A stretch of 8,405 bases of DNA from Acidovorax sp. (GTDB taxonomy: Bacteria > Pseudomonadota > Gammaproteobacteria > Burkholderiales > Burkholderiaceae_C). A program made the translations under genes and the position numbers. Location of the stretch: assembly GCA_030150585.1 (NCBI GenBank), contig JASLFM010000473.1, forward strand, positions 1 through 8,405. The letters are read 5' to 3'. Shown here one piece after another: positions 1 through 7,117 of the stretch. The notes below the pieces were generated by a model, which saw only the letters and a program-made list of their open reading frames with translations, did no database searches and was not told the DNA's origin. Numbering within the stretch: the first letter of the stretch is position 1; each line of letters begins with the position of its first letter.

Positions 1-1
1 C

Positions 2-244
2 CTGCTTGGCACGCAGAGCGGCAAGCATGAGACACCGGCCCCCTACGTTGGCGACCGCCCCGAAGACGCCACCGCCGCCGCGCAAGCCGGGCTTCCCTTC
101 CTGCTGGTGGCCTGGGGATATGCCCCGTCGGATTACCTCGCGCAGCAGCACCGCAAGGCGGAGACGCCTGCGGAGCTGGTCCAGCAGCTCCTTGCCATGG
201 CCAGGCTAGGCACGCCCGTAACCCCCAGAGAAATGCCCATATGA
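2..244 (+). CDS. HAD-superfamily phosphatase, C-terminal fragment
   Basis: This is the last 80 codons of a gene that begins left of the window. They are read in the frame starting at base 2 and end with TGA at 242-244. The fragment contains YVGDRPEDATAAAQAG (about residues 15-30 of the fragment). This is HAD motif IV, with G-D-x3-D supplying the Mg-coordinating acids, followed by the A-x-x-AG helix and a 'LPFLLVAWGY' strand and turn usual in phosphoglycolate-phosphatase-like HAD hydrolases. The catalytic DxD and the cap domain are outside the window, so the substrate cannot be named. Its stop overlaps the methyltransferase start (ATGA at 241-244), so the two are probably translationally coupled. 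HAD phosphatases in glycan clusters often dephosphorylate a sugar or glycerol phosphate intermediate, but that role is inference. Codon use is strongly GC-rich, unlike the next gene. Confidence 0.85.
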   Translation: MLGTQSGKHETPAPYVGDRPEDATAAAQAGLPFLLVAWGYAPSDYLAQQHRKAETPAELVQQLLAMARLGTPVTPREMPI

Positions 245-1350
245 GCAGGCCTTGCCCTTTGTGCGATACGCCGCAGAAGAAGATTCTGCGCACCATGCAC
301 TACACCCTGTTCGATGATTCTTCCCTGCCCGCACAAACAGTAATCGCGCGCTGCCTGGGTTGCGGATTCGTGTACGCCAGTTCAGACGCAGGCCCCGAGG
401 ATTATTTGGCGCGCTACCAAAAGAATTGGATCTATTCCGCGCCACAAAGAATCAAGCCCGGCACTGCACCAGTTCCGCATGGCCCTTTGGCAGACCGTGC
501 CAACCGATTTCTCCCCCAGATTCCACCCCATGGCACCCTCGTCGATATAGGTGCAGGAAGCGGGGATCTGCTGGCAACCACAGGACTTTTACGCCCTGAT
601 ATCCGCCTCATCGCCATAGACCCCGACCCACGATGTATTGACATACTGCGAGCGCAAGGTATCGATGCGTGGCAAGGAACCCTGGATGATCTGCCTGCGT
701 CATTGCAGCAGCAGGCAGATGCCGTCATCCTCAGCCACGTACTGGAACACCTCTGGCATCCCCTTGAAGGGATCCGTCATGCGACATCGCTGCTGCGTGA
801 GAATGGTTTTCTATACGTAGAGACACCGGATCGTCTCGGTTACCCGGAAAACCCCAATGTACCCTTTTATTATTTTGATCCGGAACACATCAATCACTTT
901 TCCTTGTCGGATCTATCGAATGCAGGTGCTCCAATTGGCCTGCACTCCATCGTCCATGAGCGCGCCACGCTGCAATTATCCCAGGGCATTTCATACCCTG
1001 TTTGCTGGTCTATCCTGAAAAGAGAGGCCACAGGCATTTTCAACGCCCCGCAAAGGGCGCCAAAAGACCATGCCGTGGAGGCCTATATCCGCAAAGAAGA
1101 TGCGCGACTGCACTCATGGCTGACCCAAGCACGTGAAACCCTTACCTCTGCAAAGACGATTAATGGAATTATCATCTGGGGAACAGGAAGCCAAATGCAA
1201 AGAATGATAGCCGAGAATCTATTTGGCGGCATGAGCGTGCTGACCCTCGTGGATTCCGATCCATCCAAACAAGGCCGCACCATGGCGGGGTATCGGGTGC
1301 AGTCTCCTGCCCAGGGGCTTGCCGACAACAGGGTGAGGTTCCCATCGTGA
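241..1350 (+). CDS. SAM-dependent methyltransferase, sugar C-methyltransferase type, frameshifted near its C-terminus
   Basis: The 369-residue product as read has three recognisable parts. First is an N-terminal zinc-ribbon-like module with C5-x2-C8 and C38-x2-C41. Next is a class I Rossmann methyltransferase core with SAM motif I VDIGAGSGD (101-109), acidic loop AIDPDP (125-130) and SHVLEHLWHP (165-174). It also has a YFDPEHINHFS segment (211-221) resembling the EH-x-x-x-FS region of NDP-sugar C-methyltransferases such as TcaB9. Last is a second Rossmann-like domain starting at IIIWGTGSQ (about 310). The order matches the Pfam trio Methyltransf_13/23/14, whose studied members methylate carbon of NDP-4-keto sugars in the cytoplasm. 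The start at 241 overlaps the upstream stop by ATGA, with a weak AGAGAAA upstream. The end is odd: the domain breaks off at ADNRVRFPS and its continuation lies in another frame to 1442. The acceptor sugar is unknown. Confidence 0.85.
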   Translation: MSRPCPLCDTPQKKILRTMHYTLFDDSSLPAQTVIARCLGCGFVYASSDAGPEDYLARYQKNWIYSAPQRIKPGTAPVPHGPLADRANRFLPQIPPHGTLVDIGAGSGDLLATTGLLRPDIRLIAIDPDPRCIDILRAQGIDAWQGTLDDLPASLQQQADAVILSHVLEHLWHPLEGIRHATSLLRENGFLYVETPDRLGYPENPNVPFYYFDPEHINHFSLSDLSNAGAPIGLHSIVHERATLQLSQGISYPVCWSILKREATGIFNAPQRAPKDHAVEAYIRKEDARLHSWLTQARETLTSAKTINGIIIWGTGSQMQRMIAENLFGGMSVLTLVDSDPSKQGRTMAGYRVQSPAQGLADNRVRFPS

Positions 1351-1442
1351 TCATGGCCGCGCATGCTGCAGCACAATCCATTGCATCTCTATTGGCCCAG
1401 CAATACCCTAGGCGAAGAATCATTCAACTCGATCCGCGATAA
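1326..1442 (+). pseudogene. Displaced C-terminal tail of the methyltransferase (frameshift)
   Basis: In the frame whose codons start at 1326, 1329 and so on, the sequence reads QQGEVPIVIMAAHAAAQSI, then SLLAQQYPRRRIIQLDPR, and stops at TAA 1440-1442. This is the alternating strand-helix-strand pattern expected for the end of the C-terminal Rossmann domain, and it follows the upstream text naturally (SPAQGLADN then QGEVPIVIM). Moving from the upstream frame to this one needs one base restored somewhere around 1311-1333, a stretch with GGGG at 1314-1317 and GGG at 1331-1333. The restored protein would be about 400 residues, a normal length for this family. It could be a real inactivating mutation or a homopolymer error in the assembly. 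Confidence 0.75.
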
Positions 1443-1489
1443 ACAATCACCCTTACATAGTTTGGCAGGCGCATTCAATAATTATTCAT

Positions 1490-2875
1490 ATGGCAGACAA
1501 GATACCGCTCACCATCGCATTGCTAACCTACAACAGAGGCGGCACTTACCTGAGGGAAGCCATACAAGGCATTCTTGCGCAGACCTATCGGAATTTCGAA
1601 TTTCTCATTCTTGACAATGGCAGCACAGACGAGACACCGCATGTCGTACTGAGCTACAAGGATGACAGAATTCGGTATATTAGAAATTCACCAGGTTTGT
1701 CTGCCTATTTCAATGGTGCATCTGCCGTCAAAATAGCACGTGGCGAGCGTCTTCTCATCACCTTCGATGACGACATCATGCTCCCCAATATGTTGGAGAG
1801 GCAAATGCAGCTCATGGATTCAGACCCCGGCATCATTGGTGTCTGGACCAACTTAAAAATCATCAACAAGGATGGAACTACCATCCAGGATTACTGGCAC
1901 CCGCCGGGCGAAGAGCAAATCCATGAGCGCGGAGCGTTTCTGGCTGATTTCCTTTTCCATCAGGTATGGCCCTTCCCCTGCACGCTGATGTTCCGGCAAG
2001 ATCACAGGAAAAATCCAGGGGTTGACTACAATTACTACGGCGGTACCCGGCCCAAGGGCATGCAGAATATCCATGGTGGAGATGACATCCTGACGCTCAT
2101 TGGGCTCAATGCCAAGGGGAAGATTGCGTTCATCAACGAGCCCCTTTTTAAGTACAGAAGGCACAGCCAGCAAGACACGTACTCCACCGATCCCTCCCTC
2201 GATGTCTTCAATGCTTATCGAAAAATAAAGAAGACCATACGCACGCAAAAATTCATATCAAATGATACACGCTCTGCCGTGGATGCGTTTGCCGTGCATT
2301 ATGAAGTGCAGCACTTAATTGCCACAGTACCTGAAAAAACACCGCCCAGCCAGGTCATCCGCAAGATTTCAACGCTTTTCGATAAGAAAGTAGCCTTAGA
2401 ACCTGCACCGCAGTACCAGCTTCTATCGACGGCCATCTTGCTTTCTCACTATGGAAAAGATGCATGCAAGCGCCTGCTAGACCGTTTGCAGCCACCGGAA
2501 CCGAAATACTCCACTGCTACCCGCATCCTATACAGCTGGGCCCAGGCCCGCCTTCGCCAAGAAAACTGGCTGGCCAGTATTCCCAAAGAATCCAACATTG
2601 CCATCCTGGGCAGCGTTTTCATTGCATCCCTGCTGCTCAACGAGGCGCGTGAGCATGGGCTCCACGTCGTCTGCTGCCTTGAATCCAACAAGAAACGGCA
2701 GCACATGGCATTGCTGGGCATACCCATTATGCCCACGGAAGACCTTGCCTCGCATACCGGCATTGACTATGTCATTCTCAGTTCCGAAAAAAACCAGGAA
2801 CCTTACCTGAAAAACCTCATTCTCGACTTGAATCGGAAAGTCAAGGTGATTTCCTGGAAGGAATTGTGCCCATGA
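1490..2875 (+). CDS. Family 2 glycosyltransferase with C-terminal Rossmann-like domain
   Basis: This 461-residue protein begins directly with a GT-A fold of family GT2. It has LLTYNR (11-16), the nucleotide-binding LDNGSTDE (41-48), the metal-binding TFDDD (91-95), the GGDD acceptor/catalytic segment (196-199) and YRRHSQQ (222-228), as in GT2 enzymes transferring a sugar from an NDP donor. No signal peptide or membrane helix is visible, so it should act at the cytoplasmic face. Residues 369-461 are an added domain starting NIAILGS, followed by a helix, LHVVCCLES, IPIMPTEDLA and YVILSS. This is a Rossmann-like pattern resembling the C-terminal domain of the preceding methyltransferase. The ATG at 1490 has no clear Shine-Dalgarno sequence. 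The stop overlaps the next gene by ATGA. Codons are notably AT-rich (22 of 60 bases are G+C in 2221-2280 by hand count), suggesting transfer. Donor and acceptor cannot be told. Confidence 0.88.
   Translation: MADKIPLTIALLTYNRGGTYLREAIQGILAQTYRNFEFLILDNGSTDETPHVVLSYKDDRIRYIRNSPGLSAYFNGASAVKIARGERLLITFDDDIMLPNMLERQMQLMDSDPGIIGVWTNLKIINKDGTTIQDYWHPPGEEQIHERGAFLADFLFHQVWPFPCTLMFRQDHRKNPGVDYNYYGGTRPKGMQNIHGGDDILTLIGLNAKGKIAFINEPLFKYRRHSQQDTYSTDPSLDVFNAYRKIKKTIRTQKFISNDTRSAVDAFAVHYEVQHLIATVPEKTPPSQVIRKISTLFDKKVALEPAPQYQLLSTAILLSHYGKDACKRLLDRLQPPEPKYSTATRILYSWAQARLRQENWLASIPKESNIAILGSVFIASLLLNEAREHGLHVVCCLESNKKRQHMALLGIPIMPTEDLASHTGIDYVILSSEKNQEPYLKNLILDLNRKVKVISWKELCP
2856..2862 (+). promoter_or_regulatory. 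Ribosome binding site choosing ATG 2872
   Basis: GGAAGGA at 2856-2862 lies 9 bases before ATG 2872. It is too close (3 bases) to the possible GTG start at 2866. It therefore favours 2872 as the true start of the large glycosyltransferase and lies inside the end of the preceding gene, consistent with coupled translation. Confidence 0.6.
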
Positions 2876-5800
2876 GAATACACCAACCTGGCACGGATTT
2901 TTCTTACAGCCGCCACGCCCCCTACTACATTGCAAGCCCCAATTTCACACAGAAAACCGCAGGGCCACGAGCGCTCCACTATCTGTGCCATATCCTCAAT
3001 GAGCTGGGCTACGAGGCATACATCACAACAGAAATCCAAAGCCCCTGGCTTCGAACCCCTTTGCTCACGCCCGAAATCCAGGAAAAACACATTCGCACCG
3101 GGCGCACACCTATTGTTGTGTACCCGGAAACCATTGAGGGTAACCCGCTGCATGGAAATTTGGTGGTTCGCTGGCTGCTCAACCAAGCTGGGCACCTGGG
3201 GGGCGAGGCAAGCATCCGCAGCCATGAAATGGTGTTCCATTGGGGTGAATGGGTTTTACAAAGCGAGCCCACCTGCGGCAAGCTTTTCGTCCCCACGGTT
3301 GACAGACGGATTTTCAATGCCCTCAAGGTGGCTCCGGGGTCCAGAAAAGGATTTTGCTACTACGCTCACAAATACCTGAAGTTTGGCGGTAAAATCCCCG
3401 ATGCCATAAAAAACAACGGCATCAATCTGTGCCAAGACACTCCTCGTTCACCCGAGGAGATTGCGCATATCTTGCGCTCGACAGAAGCACTGTATTGCTT
3501 TGAGCCATCCAGCATGGCCACAGAGGCCTATTACTGTGGCTGCCCGCCTATTTTCGTGGAAACCGAGTACCTCCAGCAGTTCAAGATGGACAGCCTCGGC
3601 ATCATCAAAATAGCGGAGTCTGCGATAGAGACGACCCCGATTCCGCCCATGGAAGAAGACTGGAAAGAGCGGATCGTCAGCAACCATGCCGAGGCGTTGG
3701 AGTGCGTCAAGAACTTCATCCATGCCACGCAAACCGCCGCCCTGGCCCATGCCGCCTTGCCTGAACGCGAGCGCCAGCAAAAGGAAGCCGCCATTGCCGC
3801 CTCTTATGCGCAGGCCCCTCTTGCGCAATGGCTATGCCAGCGCACGCCGAGCCCGGCGCAAGCGCGCCTGATGGCCGAACGCTTGGCCGAAGCGGCTCCC
3901 ACGCTGGCCGTCTTCATCCGCTCCACGGGGCAAGGTGATGAGGCCCTGGCCGTTACGGTGCAGAGCCTCGCGGATCTCCAGCCCGCGATGCCATCGCTGC
4001 TGCGCTGGGTGTCGATAGATACGCCCGATGCCATTCACCAGCGGGTGCAGGCAGAGCCCTGCGACTGGGTTTTGATGGTCGATGCGGGCGATCGCTTCAC
4101 CCCTTCGGGCCTGCCCATGCTGGCGCTGCAATTGCGCGATGCTCCGCAGTGCCGCGCCGTGGCTGCAGATGCGCTGGCGCAGACCGATGCGGGCGATCTC
4201 ACCCCCCTGTTCCGCCCTGACTTCAACCTGGACATGCTGCTGTCCTGCCCCGCGACCATGGCGCGGCACTGGCTGTTCCGCCGCGACGTATTCCTGGGAG
4301 CAGGCGGGTTCGACCCCGCCTACGCGCAGGCGCCGGAGCTCGAGCTGCTGCTGCGCCTGATCGAAACCGGCGGGCTGGACGGTCTGGCCCACGTACACGA
4401 GCCCCTGCTGATCACCCACGCGCCGCCGCTGGCGAACAACGCGCACGAGCTAGCGGCCATCGCCAAGCACCTGCGCGCGCGCGGCTACGACAACGCCACG
4501 GTCGATGCCGCCTTGCCCGGCCGCTACCGCATCCTCTATGGGCACCCGGCGCAGCCGCTTGTGTCCATCATCGTCCCCACCAAGGACCAATTCGTCCTGC
4601 TGGAGCGCTGCGTCAGCTCGTTGCTGGAAAAGACCGCCTACCCGCACTACGAGATCCTGCTGGTGGACAACGGCAGCACCGACCCGTCTGCCTGCGCCTG
4701 GCTCGATGGCCTGGCCGCGCTGGGCGAGGAGCGCATCCGCGTACTACGCCATCCGCAGCCGTTCAACTACGCCGCCATGAACAACCTCGCGGCGCGTGAG
4801 GCGCGCGGTGACTACCTGGTGCTGCTGAACAACGACACCGCCATCGTGCAAGGCGATTGGCTGGACGCGCTGCTCAACCACGCCCAGCGCCCCGAGGTGG
4901 GCGTGGTGGGTGCCAAGCTGCTCTACCCCAACGGCCAGGTGCAGCACGCCGGACTGCTGCTCGGGCTGCACGGCATGGCGGGCTATCCGTTTTCCGGGGC
5001 TGAGGCGGATGCTCCGGGCTATATGCACCGGCTGGAAGTCGACCAGAACTACAGCGCCGTGAGCGCGGCCTGCCTGATGGTGCGCCGTGCGCTCTACGAC
5101 GAGCTGGGCGGCATGGACGCCGAGGCGTTCCCGCTGATCTGCGGCGACATGGATTTGTGCCTGCGCGCACGCGCGGCGGGCTACCTCACCGTGTGGACGC
5201 CCCACGCCATGCTGCTGCACGAGAAAGGGGCGACCCTGGCCACATCATTGCCCAAAGCGTTCGCGCAGCAGCGCGAGAGCGCGCAGGATGCGATGTACCG
5301 CCGCTGGCTCCCCACGTTGGCAAACGACCCAGCCTACAACCGCAACCTGTCGCTGCAGTCCACGGAATTCGCCGTGGAGACCGACGCACGCCTGAACTGG
5401 AACCCGCTGCCGTGGCGCCCGCTGCCGGTGGTACTGGCAGTGAACGCCGACGCCTTCGGCTGCGGCCACTACCGCATCATCCACCCCGGCCAGGGCATGG
5501 CCGAGGCGGGGCTGGCGGACGTGCGGGTGAGCGAATACCACTATGGCCCGGTCGAGATGGAGCGCCTGCGGCCCGATGCCTGGGTGCTGCAGCGCCTAGT
5601 GGACGACACGCAGTTCGAGATGGTGCGCCGCACCGCGCCGTTCACCCAGGCCTTCAAGGTGGCCGAGCTGGACGACTACCTGCTCAACCTGCCCATGAAG
5701 AACGGGCACCGGGGCCAGCTCCCGCAAGACATGGGCCGCGTGCTACGGCGCTGGCTGAATCTGACGGATCGCCTCGTGGTCTCCACCGCCCCGCTGGCCA

Positions 5801-6405
5801 ACGCGCTTGCGAAACTGCACCGAGACATTCGCGTGGAGTCCAACCGCTTGCCGCCCAGCCGTTGGAGCCGCCTCGTCAGCCTGCGGCGCCAGGGCCGACG
5901 CCCACGCGTGGGCTGGGCGGGCGGCGCGAGCCACCAGGGCGACCTGGAGCTGATCGCAGACGTGGTCAAGGCCCTGGCGGACGAAGTGGAATGGGTGTTC
6001 CTCGGCATGTGCCCCGAGCCCATGCGCAAGTACCTGCACGAGCACCACGCCCCTGTCGGCATCGAGGCCTACCCGCACAAGCTCGCCAACCTGAACCTCG
6101 ATCTGGCGATCGCCCCGCTGGAGCAGAACCTGTTCAACGACTGCAAGAGCAACCTCAAGCTGCTGGAGTACGGCGCCTGCGGCTATCCCGTGGTGTGCAG
6201 CGACGTGGCTGCCTACCAGTGCGGCTTGCCCGCAACGCGCGTGAAGAACCGCTACAAGGACTGGATGGAGGCCATCCGCATGCACCTGGCCGACCTGGAC
6301 GCCACGGCGGCGGCGGGCGATGCGCTGCGAAACACCGTGCACCAGCACTGGATGCTGGAAGGCGCGCACCTGCAAAGCTGGCTGCGGGCCTGGCTGCCAG
6401 GCTAA
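2872..6405 (+). CDS. Multidomain glycosyltransferase (GT-B-like / GT2-like / GT2 / GT-B)
   Basis: This 1177-residue protein resembles the very long O-antigen or flagellin glycan glycosyltransferases. Residues 1-285 look like a GT-B module: a HYLCHILNELGYEAY helix near 35-50, and YCFEPSSMATEAYYCGCPP (208-226), which carries the acidic pair of a GT-B C-terminal lobe (E211, E218). Residues ~343-530 look like a degenerate GT2 domain (TLAVFIRSTG; DAGD at 404-407). Residues ~562-790 are a complete GT2 domain: PLVSIIVPTKD, VDNGSTD (D599), LLNNDT (D655), CGDMDLCLRA (D759, D761) and HEKG. Residues ~852-1177 form a second GT-B domain (VGWAGG, then SNLKLLEYGACGYPVV near E1099). No membrane helices are seen. 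I prefer ATG 2872 over GTG 2866 because of the ATGA overlap and RBS spacing. GC content rises abruptly near residue 285, suggesting a chimera. Sugar specificity and whether the target is LPS or flagellin are unknown. Confidence 0.88.
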   Translation: MRIHQPGTDFSYSRHAPYYIASPNFTQKTAGPRALHYLCHILNELGYEAYITTEIQSPWLRTPLLTPEIQEKHIRTGRTPIVVYPETIEGNPLHGNLVVRWLLNQAGHLGGEASIRSHEMVFHWGEWVLQSEPTCGKLFVPTVDRRIFNALKVAPGSRKGFCYYAHKYLKFGGKIPDAIKNNGINLCQDTPRSPEEIAHILRSTEALYCFEPSSMATEAYYCGCPPIFVETEYLQQFKMDSLGIIKIAESAIETTPIPPMEEDWKERIVSNHAEALECVKNFIHATQTAALAHAALPERERQQKEAAIAASYAQAPLAQWLCQRTPSPAQARLMAERLAEAAPTLAVFIRSTGQGDEALAVTVQSLADLQPAMPSLLRWVSIDTPDAIHQRVQAEPCDWVLMVDAGDRFTPSGLPMLALQLRDAPQCRAVAADALAQTDAGDLTPLFRPDFNLDMLLSCPATMARHWLFRRDVFLGAGGFDPAYAQAPELELLLRLIETGGLDGLAHVHEPLLITHAPPLANNAHELAAIAKHLRARGYDNATVDAALPGRYRILYGHPAQPLVSIIVPTKDQFVLLERCVSSLLEKTAYPHYEILLVDNGSTDPSACAWLDGLAALGEERIRVLRHPQPFNYAAMNNLAAREARGDYLVLLNNDTAIVQGDWLDALLNHAQRPEVGVVGAKLLYPNGQVQHAGLLLGLHGMAGYPFSGAEADAPGYMHRLEVDQNYSAVSAACLMVRRALYDELGGMDAEAFPLICGDMDLCLRARAAGYLTVWTPHAMLLHEKGATLATSLPKAFAQQRESAQDAMYRRWLPTLANDPAYNRNLSLQSTEFAVETDARLNWNPLPWRPLPVVLAVNADAFGCGHYRIIHPGQGMAEAGLADVRVSEYHYGPVEMERLRPDAWVLQRLVDDTQFEMVRRTAPFTQAFKVAELDDYLLNLPMKNGHRGQLPQDMGRVLRRWLNLTDRLVVSTAPLANALAKLHRDIRVESNRLPPSRWSRLVSLRRQGRRPRVGWAGGASHQGDLELIADVVKALADEVEWVFLGMCPEPMRKYLHEHHAPVGIEAYPHKLANLNLDLAIAPLEQNLFNDCKSNLKLLEYGACGYPVVCSDVAAYQCGLPATRVKNRYKDWMEAIRMHLADLDATAAAGDALRNTVHQHWMLEGAHLQSWLRAWLPG

Positions 6406-6418
6406 ACCCCATGTCGCG

Positions 6419-6938
6419 TCAGCGAATGGCTTCGCGCCATGCGTTGATCTGCGCCAGCGTGATGTCTCGCGCGCGCTCCGGGGCCGCATAGTAGTCGCGG
6501 TACCAAGCAGCCCGTTTCCTGGATCGCGCGCTCGGTGCTCCACCCAGGCACCCAGCCGAGTTCATGGCGGGCCATGGAGCTGTCGATCGCCAGCGCCCGT
6601 GCTTCGGGCAGGGGCTGGTCTATCCAGTCGAAGGCGGGCCGTTTCCAGCATCGCCCCATCCGTTCGAGCACATCGCGCACCGAATACTGCCCAGTGTCGT
6701 GGTGGCCAAGATTCCATGCCTTCGCCACCTTGGCGGGATTGCCAGAAACCAGTCCCGCCAGAATGACGAGGTAGCCATGGACAAGCGCTAGGACATGCTG
6801 CCATGGCCGCGTAGCGTCCGGATACCGCAATGTCAGCGTTCCGCCGCCCATGACGGCCCGGACAAAGTCCGGAATCAAACGGTCCTCGGACCAATCACCG
6901 CCGCCGATGATGTTCCCGCCGCGCGCCGTGGCGATGTG
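6419..6938 (-). pseudogene. rfbG: CDP-glucose 4,6-dehydratase remnant (C-terminal half)
   Basis: Read leftwards from 6938, the - strand gives HIATARGGNIIGGGDW, SEDRLIPDFVRAV, then RYPDATRPWQHVLALVHGYL and KAWNLG, further ELGWVPGW, and finally WYRDYYAAPERARDITLAQ ending INAWREAIR and TGA (6419-6421). These are hallmark segments of the C-terminal half of RfbG-type extended SDR enzymes, which convert CDP-glucose to CDP-4-keto-6-deoxyglucose. The N-terminal half (NAD-binding TGHTGFKG region and catalytic YxxxK) is absent, and the frame meets a stop at 6963-6965. A second lesion is at the CCC run 6511-6513: one extra base shifts the tail, and removing it restores ETAAWYRDYY and the natural end. 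It is about 175 of a usual ~360 residues. The remnant is tail to tail with the + strand glycosyltransferase, 13 bases apart, so it was probably the end of an oppositely oriented nucleotide-sugar gene. It should be non-functional. Confidence 0.85.
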
Positions 6939-7090
6939 TCCAGCACAATGCCGATGAGGGCCTCAATGTAAGGCACGCGCTGCCGCCATGCATGCGACCA
7001 AGCTTGGCCGATCTGGCTCGTGAAGTACCTTCATTTCACGCCGTAGCACCCTATGGGCACTGCCACAATCATCGCCTGGGCTACCTTGGC
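6939..7090. other. Intergenic stretch without an intact gene
   Basis: I find no complete gene, RNA gene, repeat or hairpin terminator here. On the - strand between 7018 and about 6930 one frame reads SQIGQAWSHAWRQRVPYIE, then ALIGIVLDTSP. It has coding-like flavour and may be a decayed gene piece abutting the rfbG remnant. I do not recognise a family, and its frame has a stop just upstream (TGA in the - strand near 7027-7031). Confidence 0.4.
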
Positions 7091-7117
7091 TCAAGTGAGG
7101 CCCGTTCAATCCGATAC
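7091..7117 (+). promoter_or_regulatory. Sigma-28 (FliA) type flagellar promoter of motA
   Basis: TCAAGTGA at 7091-7098, an 11-base spacer, and TCCGATAC at 7110-7117 fit the enterobacterial sigma-28 consensus TAAAGTTT-N11-GCCGATAA. Five of eight -35 bases and six of eight -10 bases match, including the core CCGATA, and the spacing is exact. Transcription should start near 7124, leaving a leader of about 45 bases before the motA ATG at 7171. This would place motA-motB in the late flagellar class, as known for stator genes. The match is by eye and not experimentally shown. Confidence 0.7.

Larger units (their letters stand above)
241..3740. other. AT-richer block, probable imported glycan cassette
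   Basis: Between the HAD gene stop and a point near 3720-3760 the sequence is visibly less GC-rich, with frequent ATA, AGA, AAA and TTA codons. Both flanks are strongly GC-rich with G/C third positions. By hand count, 2221-2280 has 22/60 G+C whereas 5881-5940 has 51/60. The left edge falls at the ATGA gene junction. The right edge falls inside the large glycosyltransferase ORF without breaking it. I see no insertion sequence, integrase or direct repeats at the edges, so homologous replacement is the likelier route. Edges are by eye, to within about 50 bases. Confidence 0.6.

Noticed and set aside
1305..1350. Programmed -1 ribosomal frameshift to join the methyltransferase halves
   Set aside because: No X-XXY-YYZ slippery heptamer followed by a clear stem-loop is visible, and the fusion product is just the ordinary family length. 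A mutation or sequencing error is simpler.
1443..1489. Promoter or separate small gene between methyltransferase and GT2
   Set aside because: The 47-base gap is AT-rich, but I could not find a convincing -35/-10 pair or an SD-led small ORF.
6406..6418. Bidirectional terminator between the glycosyltransferase and the rfbG remnant
   Set aside because: The 13-base gap has no inverted repeat with a T-run on either strand.
5157..6491. A 444-codon + strand frame overlapping the end of the large glycosyltransferase
   Set aside because: It lies in another frame of a gene with clear GT motifs. The product is Arg/Pro/Gly/Ala-rich low-complexity text, typical of a GC-rich shadow.
5743..6543. A 266-codon - strand frame over the 3' end of the glycosyltransferase
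   Set aside because: It is antisense to the GT-B domain and across the rfbG remnant in the wrong frame. It shows no domain features.
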